This document shows positions 56,140 through 64,000 of a stretch of DNA of 64,000 bases, piece by piece. Position 1 is the first letter of the stretch; each line of letters opens with the position of its first letter. Below the pieces are notes generated by a model. That model was not told the origin of the DNA and did no database searches. It worked only from the letters and a program-made list of their open reading frames with translations. Source of the DNA: Megalonaias nervosa (taxonomy: Eukaryota > Mollusca > Bivalvia > Unionida > Unionidae); NCBI GenBank assembly GCA_016617855.1, contig JAECUM010001127.1, positions 1 through 64,000 of the forward strand. Direction: 5' to 3'. Position numbers and translations under genes: made by a program.

Positions 56140-57650
56140 CCCTACGTATTGCATACTAGGGAGATACAAATTGAGAGAGCTAGACCAGAGTGTGACAGAC
56201 ATATTTATAGCTTTATTGCATACTTGGGAGATTCAGATTGAGAGAGCTGGACTAGAGGGAGACGGACATGATGATGATGATGTTCGTCCATTGGTGTTGA
56301 TGAGGACCATTTATGTCATTGAATTCACTGGGGGTGGGTCTGGAAATGGCTGATCAGTCCAATCCGGATCCAGAAGAGTCTGTTGCAGTGGGGACATGGA
56401 TGTACAGGTTGCTGACTTGGAGATGCGGAACTGCTGTTCCTGGATTTGCGCAGAGCACGTTTTTCTGCTGCATCCACCAGTCTTTTCTGCTCAAAGGCTG
56501 CCGCACCAGCATTGACTTGACTGCGCCAAGCAGATTGATCAGCAGCGACACTCTTCCAGATGTCAGGGTCAATGCCAAAGTTCTTCCTTGAGGCCTTGAG
56601 GGTGTCCTTGTACCTCTTCTTTTGACCAATGTGAGACCTCTTGCTGTAACTCTCCATAGAACACCTTCTTGGGTAGGCGTTCTTCCAGCATGCAGACAAC
56701 ATGGCCAGCCCATCGGATTTGTGCCTTGCACAGCATGGTGTGGATGCTTGTCATGCCGGCCTGAGTGAGCACCTCTGTGTTTGGTACCTTGTTCTGCCAT
56801 CTGATCTTAAGCAGTTTTCTCAGGGAGCTCAGGTGGAAGTGGTTCAGTTTTTTAGCATGGCGGCTATACACAGTCCATGTCTCGCAAGCATAGAGAAGGA
56901 TGGGGAGAACAGCTGCTGCGTAGACTTAAGTTTGGTGGCGAGCTTGATGCCTCTCCTATCCCAGACATTTGAGCAGAGTCTGCCAAATGCTACGCTGGCT
57001 TTGGCAATCCTGGTGTTGACCTCATCGTCTATGTAGACTGCTTGTGAGAGGGTGCTGCCGAGGTATGTGAACCTGTCCACATTTTTGAGCTTTTGGCTGT
57101 TGACAGTGATGGATGGTTCCAGGTAATCTTTCCAGGAGCTGGCTGATGCAGAACCTCGGTCTTGCTGGTGGAGATGGTGAGTCCGAAGTTGGTGCATGCT
57201 GTGGAAGATTGGTCCATGCTCTGTTGCATGCATGTCGCATACTAGGGAGATACATATTGAGAGAGTTGGACCAGAGGGAGACAGACATACTTATAGTTTT
57301 ATACCTGCATATTGCAATTTAGAGAGATACAGACTGAGATAGCTGGACCAGAGAGAGACGTACATACCTCTAGCTATATCCCTTCATACTGCATGCTAGG
57401 GAAATAAAAACTGAGTGAGTTGGACCACAGAGAGACAGACATTCTTATTTCTATATCCCTACATATTGCATGCTAGGGAGATGCAAATTGAGAGAGCTGG
57501 ACCAGAGGGAGACATACATACTTATAGCTATATCGCTACATATTGCATGCTAGAGATATAAATTGAGAGATCTTGACCAGAGGGATACTGACATACTAAT
57601 AGCTATATCCATACATATCACATGCGAGGATGATACACATTGATAGAGCT
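56140..57650. repeat. 77 bp tandem repeat split by a retroelement insertion
   Basis: Units hold GCATACTAGGGAGATACAAA, TTGAGAGAGCTGGACCAGAG and GACAGACATACTTATAGC. Two units lie before and five to six after the inserted block 56262-57236. Confidence 0.88.
56262..57236 (-). mobile_element. 5'-truncated RTE-like non-LTR retrotransposon fragment
   Basis: Read on the minus strand from 57236, it encodes the end of a reverse transcriptase: FGLTISTSKTEVLHQ, VDRFTYLGSTLSQAVYIDDE, RWAGHVVCMLEERLPKKVFY, then RYKDTLKASRKNFGIDPDIW and a C-terminal Cys/His finger (CPHCNRLFWIRIGLISH). Several frameshifts break it. The 3' end is a short (CAT)n tail at 56266-56280. Everything upstream of the thumb is missing, as expected from incomplete reverse transcription. 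Clade is tentative. Confidence 0.8.
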
Positions 57651-57659
57651 GGACTAAAA

Positions 57660-58140
57660 GGTGACCTAGTGAAACCCTGTTTATCTGTCCATCCATCCAC
57701 ACTTTCATCATTTTATCACACTTTCTTACCTAGGCCTCAGCTACCATACTTTCCATAAAACATCTTCAAACAACACTCACTTACCCAGTGCCACAGCCAT
57801 GTATGCTGATCTCCACATGGTAGAAAGAGGTGCATGTTAAAAACAGTAAATCATTTCCTGTCACTCTTGCTTTACCTTTTCTGGTATGGAAAAACCCTTT
57901 ATCTGCACCATGAATTCCATACTCCTATTACATTGAAAGTTTCAGACCATCCAGTACAAAAAGGACATAGACCCGGAGAGGAGACTAGGTTACATGGTTA
58001 TGTTCTAGGATTCAAACAAAATATACGGCCTGTCTGCAGGGGAGACAAGTATATGGCCTTTCTGCAGGGGAGACAAGTTTACAGTGGGACCAATCTAGAG
58101 AAGTTTTTCTGTATGCATTTTTTTAAAATAAGATAAACAT
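57660..58140. other. ROCO intron, no gene seen
   Basis: A small duplicated phrase (TCTGCAGGGGAGACAAGT) occurs at 58033 and 58061; otherwise unremarkable. Confidence 0.45.
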
Positions 58141-58149
58141 GTCTGTAAA

Positions 58150-59650
58150 AGAGTCAGATTACATGTAGTGCATGTTACCTTAATAATTGGATAGTTTTCT
58201 TCACTACCTACACATGGTGTATGTTACTTTAATAATTGGATGGTTTCCTTCACTACCTACACATGGTGTATGTTACCTTAATAATTGGATGGTTTCCTAT
58301 ACTACATGTACCTACACATAGTGTATGTTACCTTAATAATTGGATAGTTTCCTATACTACATGTACCTACACATGGTGTATGTTTCCTTAATAATTGGAT
58401 GGTTTCCTATACTACATGTACCTACACATAGTGTATGTTACCTTAATAATTGGATGGTTTCCTTTACTACCTACACATGGTGTATGTTACCTTAATAATT
58501 GGATGGTTTCCTTCACTACCTACACATGGTGTATGTTACCTTAATAATTGGATGGTTTCCTATACTACGTGTATCTACACATGGTGTATGTTACCTTAAT
58601 AATTGGATGGTTTCCTTCACTAACTACACATGGTGTATGTTACCTTAATAATTGGATGGTTTCCTTCACCACCTACACATGGTGTATGTTACCTTAATAA
58701 TTGGATGGTTTCTTTCACTAACTACACATGGTGTATGTTACCTTAATAATTGGATGGTTTCCTATACTACGTGTATCTACACATGGTGTATGTTACCTTA
58801 ATAATTGGATGGTTTCCTTCACTAACTACACATGGTGTATGTTACCTTAATAGTTGGATGGTTTCCTTCACTACCTACACATGGTGTATGTTACCTTAAT
58901 AATTGGATGGTTTCCTATACTACATGTACCTACACGTAGTGTATGTTATTATTAATAATTGGATGGTTTCCTCTACTACATGTACCCACACATGGTGTAT
59001 GTTACCTTAACAATTGGATGGTTTCCTTCACTACCTACACATGGTGTATGTTACCTTAATAATTGGATGGTTTCCTCTACTACCCACACATGGTGTATGC
59101 TACCTTAATAATTGGATGGTTTCCTTCACTACCTACACATGGTGTATGTGACCTTAATAATTGGATGGTTTCCTATACTACATGTACCTACACATAGTGT
59201 ATGTTACCTTAATAATTGGATGGTTTCCTATACTACGTGTATCTACACATGGTGTATGTTACCTTAATAATTGGATGGTTTCCTTCACTACCTACACATG
59301 GTGTATGCTACCTTAATAATTGGATGGTTTCCTTCACTACCTACACATAGTGTATGTTACCTTAATAATTGGATGGTTTCCTCTACTACCCACACATAGT
59401 GTATGTTACCTTAATAATTTGATGGTTTCCTCTACTACCTACACATAGTGTATGTTACCTTAATAGTTGGATGGTTTCCTCTACTGCCTACACATAGTGT
59501 ATGTTATCTTAATAATTGGATGGTTTCCTCTACTACATGTACCCACACATGGTGTATGTTACCTTAATAGTTGGATGGTTTCCTTCACTACCTACACATA
59601 GTGTATGTTACCTTAATCATATGATGGTTACACCACCTACACATTTGCTA
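58150..59650. repeat. 49/58 bp minisatellite, about 28 units
   Basis: The basic unit carries GGATGGTTTCCTTCACTACC, TACACATGGTGTATGTTACC and TTAATAATT. A longer variant has TATACTACATGTACC in place of the middle. The two types alternate irregularly. Decayed units continue to about 59920. Confidence 0.93.
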
Positions 59651-60288
59651 TGCTATTTACATGTAGTGTATGTTAATAATTCAGTGGTTTGTTATATGAT
59701 CTCTATGTAGTACATATTACTTTAATAATTCACTGTTTCCTACACTACCTGTATTTAGTTACATTAATAATTCAATGGTTTCTTACACTATATGTAGTAT
59801 ATGTTACCTTAATAATTCAATTGTACACTATACTACCAACAAACAATGTATGCTACCATAATAATTCAGGTGTACACTATGCTACCTACATGTAGCACAT
59901 GATACATTAATAACTCAGTTCCACACTATACTAAACGCATTCAATGTTATTATTCCGTGTTTTCGAACACTACATAAATGTGGTGAATATTTGTTTAAAA
60001 TGCACAATGTTTGTATTGATGTAATGTGTAATCTACATTGAATTAGGATAGTTAAAGATGTTTTGAAACAAGATAGGTTTCAAAGTTGAATAGAATATGC
60101 CATAATTTCCTGCACAGTTTTTTTTCTCCAATCTTTGAGATTAAACCAAAATTACTTAATATTCTCACTTGTTTAATATAAACAAATTCTGCTGAATATA
60201 AATGTAAATTCTATAAATGTTGCTATAACTGATAAAGTAGGTGGATCTGCCATAATTCACTTTGTGCCTATCTTCTTTCTATTTCTAG

Positions 60289-60540
60289 ATCAATTGTCAT
60301 GAGATCTGTGAGAGATACTTCAGGGATATCCGCACTTATTTAAGTGACAAGCCTACCAGGTTTCACTTGGTTAATGAGGACTTTGCCATTGACAACACTG
60401 TTGTAGACAGGAGATTGGAGGATTTGAAGAGGAAAATTGTAGAGGTGGCATCTCAGCAGTCATACTGGGGGGAGGAGAGACCCACACGTTGGATTCCCCT
60501 GGAACAGGAACTGATGAGGCTGAAAGCTTCTGGAATTAAG
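60289..60540 (+). CDS. ROCO exon: end of Roc and Roc-COR linker
   Basis: Acceptor CTATTTCTAG; 84 codons, phase 0. The sequence includes INCHEICERYFRDIRTYLSD, VDRRLEDLKRKIVEVASQQ and RPTRWIPLEQELMRLKASG, which is the typical helix and P.W..LE..L segment that precedes COR. The only splice junction that keeps the frame is AAG|GCATGC, a GC donor; reading on meets a stop after GIKACI. The next exon joins in phase 0 to give GIKVIPFS. Confidence 0.88.
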
Positions 60541-60639
60541 GCATGCATTTAGATTCACACTTAGTAACATGTATGACAATTTTTTACATTTGTTAAAAAC
60601 AACTGTTACAGTAAAAAGAAGCTGTCCTTCTGAAAGTCC

Positions 60640-60765
60640 ATCTGAATTTAAAACTGAATGTCAATCTAAATGTCTCTTTGAATGTCCATCTAAATGTCTC
60701 TTTGAATGTCCATCTAAATGTCCAATTGAATGTCCATCTCAGTGTCCATCTGTCCAAAATCCATT
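60640..60765. repeat. 24 bp tandem repeat
   Basis: Four to five units read GAATGTCCATCTAAATGTCT with variants. The by-product frame reads ECPSKCLF and is not a gene. Confidence 0.85.
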
Positions 60766-61054
60766 ATAGTGTGATAATACATCAACAGAAATTTTACACA
60801 TTTCATTAGAATTTTAGACCATTGCAACAATTTTCCAGTGTTTTATAGACTTCTATTTTACTGTTTGGACTTGTTGAGAAAAATTACTTTTGCACAACTG
60901 ATCAAACACAACCTGAGGTATGGATATGAAACTTTACACACATATTTAGATTCATATATGGAAGACTTGTCTCAATTTCAAGGTCATTACTCTGACAATA
61001 ATTTTTATTATTCGCTCTTAATATAATTTTTATCTTTTAATTCTGCTTAAGGGT

Positions 61055-61215
61055 GGTATAGATGATGCAATTAGACATACAAAATGTGATGGTGATATTT
61101 TTATCAATATGTGGATGATCCAGTTAGACATACAAATTGTGATGGTGATATTTTTATCAATATGTGGATGATCCAGTTAGACATACAAAATGTGATGGTG
61201 ATATTTTTATGCATC
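61055..61215. repeat. 53-66 bp tandem repeat, three units
   Basis: Units share TTAGACATACAAAATGTGAT and GGTGATATTTTTATCAATAT. Confidence 0.85.
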
Positions 61216-61487
61216 TTAAGATTTTGTTAGACATATGGAATTTGCTTGTGATATTATATGAATATATATGTGAACCAGTGTGACATGTGCAGTTTGATAG
61301 TGATGTCTTCATGATGTAGATGATCCAGTTAGACATGACAAATTTACTAGGCTTTTCATTTTGTGGCCCATATTACCTATGCAAGTGAAGATCATTCAGT
61401 AAAAATTTACTTTATGAAGGAAAATAAAACAATAACATTGAATTAAGTCATATTAAATTAAGCAATCAATTTTATTTGTGTCTACAG

Positions 61488-61606
61488 GTGATTCCTTTCA
61501 GTGTGTTGGAAAAGTTGAACCAGGCAGGAGCTGTTCCGATAGCCACAGAGGAACTGGATTTGTTTCTTAGATTTCAGCATGACATTGGTACAATCCTTTA
61601 CTTCAG
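61488..61606 (+). CDS. ROCO exon: start of COR domain
   Basis: Acceptor TGTGTCTACAG, donor TTCAG|GTGAGA, 119 bases, phase 0 to phase 2. It encodes VIPFSVLEKLNQAGAVPI and LDLFLRFQHDIGTILYFR. The FL.F.HDIG.ILYF block is the signature of the COR domain, which follows Roc in all ROCO proteins. The remainder of COR and any C-terminal domains lie beyond this window or in unrecognised exons. Confidence 0.9.
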
Positions 61607-61789
61607 GTGAGATTGGGATTTTATCCTCTGTAAGCCATTGTAAAATCATTATTTTCTACCAGGTGACATTGGTAATAGTTTTCCTTTTTTAAGCCAATAT
61701 CATAACATTATTTTCTACCAGAACTCAAAGACAGATAATTCTGTAAGTGAGAATGGAGGTGATAGTTACAAGTATTTACTTTATGCAGG

Positions 61790-63345
61790 ACATACATAAA
61801 CATATATAAGCCATAGGCAGGATAAATTAATTCTTGGCTTTATTGATGATATAGATACAAGTCATAGACAAGATAAATTAATTCTTGGATTTATTGATGA
61901 TATAGATACAAGTCATAGGCAGGATAAATTAATCCTTGGATTTATTGATGATATAGATACAAGTCATAAGCAGGATAAATTAATCCTTGGATTTATTGAT
62001 GATATAGATATAAGCCATAGGCAGGATACATTAATTCTTGGATTTATTGATGATATAGATATAAGTCATAGGCAGGATAAATTAATTCTTGGCTTTATTG
62101 ATGATACAGATATAAGCCATAGGCAAGATACATTAATTCTTGGCTTTATTGATGATATAGGTATAAGTCATAGTCAGGATACATTAATTCTTGGCTTTAT
62201 TGATGATACAGATATAAGTCATAAACAGGATACATTAATTCTTGGTTTTATTGATGATGTATGCAAGTCATAGTCAGGATACATTAATTCTTGGATTTAT
62301 TGATTATTTAGATGTAAGTCATAGGCAGGATAAATTAATTCTTGGATTTATTGATGATATAGATATAAGTCATAGACAGGATAAATTAATTCTTGGCTTT
62401 ATTGATGGCTTTATTGATGATATAGATATAAGTCGTAGACAGGATAAATTAATTTTTGGCTTTATTGATGGCTTTATTGATGATATAGATATAAGCCTTA
62501 GACAGGATAAATTAATTCTTGGCTTTATTGATGATGTAGATGCAAGTCATAGGCAGGATACATTAATTCTTGGATTTATTGATGATATAGATATAAGTCA
62601 TAGACAGGATACATTAATTCTTGGCTTTATTGATGGCTTTATTGATGATATAGATATAAGTCATAGACAGGATAAATTAATTCTTGGCTTTATTGATGGC
62701 TTTATTGATGATACAGATATAAGTCACACACAGGATACATTAATTCTTGGCTTTATTGATGATGTAGATGCAAGTCATAGGCAGGATACATTAATTCTTG
62801 GATTTATTGATGATATAGATATAAGTCATAGACAGGATAAATTAATTCTTGGATTTATTGATGATATAGATATGTCATAGACAGGATACATTAATTCTTG
62901 GCTTTATTGATGATATAGATATAAGCCATAGACAGGATAAATTAATTCTTGGCTTTATTGATGATATAGATATAAGTCACAGGCAGGATACATTAATTCT
63001 TGGCTTTATTGATGATATAGATATAAGCCATAGGCAGGATAAATTAATTCTTGGCTTTATTGATGATATAGATATAAGTCATAGACAGGATACATTAATT
63101 CTTGGCTTGATTGATGATATAGATATAAGCCATAGACAGGATAAATTAATTCTTGGCTTTATTGATGATATAGATATAAGTCACAGGCAGGATAAATTAA
63201 TTCTTGGCTTTATTGATGATATAGATATAAGCCATAGACAGGATAAATTAATTCTTGGCTTTATTCATGATATAGATACAAGTCATAGGCAGGATAAATT
63301 AATTCTTGGCTTTATTGATGATATAGATACAAGTGATATAGATAT
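61790..63345. repeat. 51 bp minisatellite with open reading frames
   Basis: About 30 units with GATAAATTAATTCTTGGCTT, TATTGATGATATAGATATAA and GTCATAGGCAG. Because 51 is a multiple of three, long frames stay open (62242-62880 and 63107-63478) and read IDDIDISHRQDKLILGF repeatedly. A 63 bp variant has a 12 bp in-frame insertion. No splice signal or promoter supports translation, so I treat it as an intronic repeat. Confidence 0.93.
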
Positions 63346-63800
63346 GAAAAGTGCATTGATTCTCAATACTACGTTTTTAAATACATTGCTTCATATGGTA
63401 ATGGGCCACAACAATTTATGTCAAGAACTGTTTGATATAATCAGAGCCATTTTCGGAGAAGAAAGCCAGTCATGTTAAGAAACTGACTTCATTGTCTTGA
63501 TAAGAACTTGATAAAGAAGAATCACAAGAAATGTGATTTATGGATTGATATGTGTGATGTGTGAGGCCTTTTACATAGGTCAGATGAAAAATGAACTACA
63601 ACAGAAATGACAGTACATAGCAAACACAAACAGAAGAGCTCAGGTTATTAAAAGTCAGTAAATTTATACATAACTGTTCAGGAGGAAATTTCAAAGTCTT
63701 TCCCTTATGTAAATTATTAACTAATAATGAAACTTTAATTGAAGAAAAGGAACTATGTAATACAAGATGCATGTATACATATTATGTTTGAATAACATCA
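63346..63800. other. DNA beyond the 51 bp array, no gene seen
   Basis: No exon of the ROCO gene was recognised here. Confidence 0.45.
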
Positions 63801-64000
63801 TTAGCTACAAACAACCTCTGTCAGATCAGACCATTAACTGTTAACTACAAACAACCTCTGTCAGATCAGACCATTAACTGTTAACTACAAACAACCTCTG
63901 TCAGATCAGACCATTAACTGTTAACTACAAACAACCTCTGTCAGATCAGACCATTAACTGTTAGCTACAAACAACCTCTGTCAGATCAGACCATTAACTG
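63801..64000. repeat. 40 bp tandem repeat, five near-perfect units at the window edge
   Basis: Each unit holds ACTACAAACAACCTCTGTCA and GATCAGACCATTAACTG. Units differ only at one A/G position and the array probably continues past the window. Confidence 0.95.

Larger units (their letters stand above)
31858..61606 (+). other. ROCO (Roc-COR) GTPase gene, partial, six exons recognised
   Basis: Six exons with consistent splice phases (1-1, 1-0, 0-1, 1-0, 0-0, 0-2) encode a continuous protein of about 475 residues: acidic linker with Roc switch I, switch II WDFAGQ, G4 THVDK, a basic Ser/Thr-rich insert, the rest of Roc and the start of COR. In the ROCO family the Roc domain binds GTP and COR mediates dimerisation; molluscan members often feed into immune or death signalling, but that is not shown here. 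The P-loop (G1) exon is not found upstream of 31858 and the gene continues past 61606. Its introns carry nearly all the repeats between 34137 and 60288. Confidence 0.85.

Noticed and set aside
56354..56800. 148-codon minus-strand gene
   Set aside because: It is an out-of-frame shadow of the RTE-like reverse transcriptase fragment.
62242..63478. Repeat protein genes of 212 and 123 codons
   Set aside because: The frames arise from a 51 bp tandem repeat in an intron-like position without splice or promoter support.

Overview
The window looks like eukaryotic, animal genomic DNA, most likely from a mollusc or another lophotrochozoan. It is AT-rich. It has split genes with GT/AG splice sites, tRNA-derived SINEs, two or three classes of non-LTR retrotransposon, a tyrosine-recombinase element, many microsatellites and very long minisatellites. 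The host gene encodes a ROCO protein (Roc GTPase plus COR domain) of the kind expanded in bivalves and gastropods. No bacterial-type operon or CRISPR was seen. The mollusc assignment is inference; only its repeat and gene style are visible.

Positions 374-12991 hold one 12.6 kb decayed Maverick/Polinton (adintovirus-like) element with terminal inverted repeats of about 400 bp. The left third (773-4001) runs on the minus strand: four unrecognised genes and a long fibre-like gene with six phage tail-fibre-type repeats and a discoidin-like head. The rest runs mostly on the plus strand: FtsK/A32-type packaging ATPase, penton-type minor capsid, a small basic protein, double-jelly-roll major capsid, a Gly/Ala-rich small protein, adenain-like protease, zinc-ribbon protein, PLA2-like domain, chromodomain integrase and protein-primed PolB. 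Minus-strand inserts are an intact 168-codon gene and a tandem HNH gene with a NUMOD1 domain. Together these are virion-assembly, integration and replication modules. Most genes carry stops or frameshifts, the ATPase is cut just after Walker B, and PolB ends before its polymerase domain, so this copy cannot act on its own.

Positions 13000-31857 contain no firm gene. They hold a CR1-like RT remnant, a foldback repeat, SINEs, a possible LTR, two of three copies of a 0.85 kb dispersed repeat, several tandem arrays and one tentative exon.

From 31858 to at least 61606 a ROCO gene lies on the plus strand. Six exons encode Roc switch I/II (WDFAGQ), the G4 motif (THVDK), a basic Ser/Thr-rich insert and the start of COR. 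The P-loop exon and the 3' exons were not found. Its introns are filled with minisatellites of 19, 29, 36, 46, 49, 51, 53, 56 and 77 bp, a decayed tyrosine-recombinase element, a nearly full-length Nimb/Jockey-like non-LTR retrotransposon (about 47758-53508) and a 5'-truncated RTE-like fragment. The 36 bp array consists of textbook heat-shock elements, and the 29 bp array has grown out of an older dispersed repeat.
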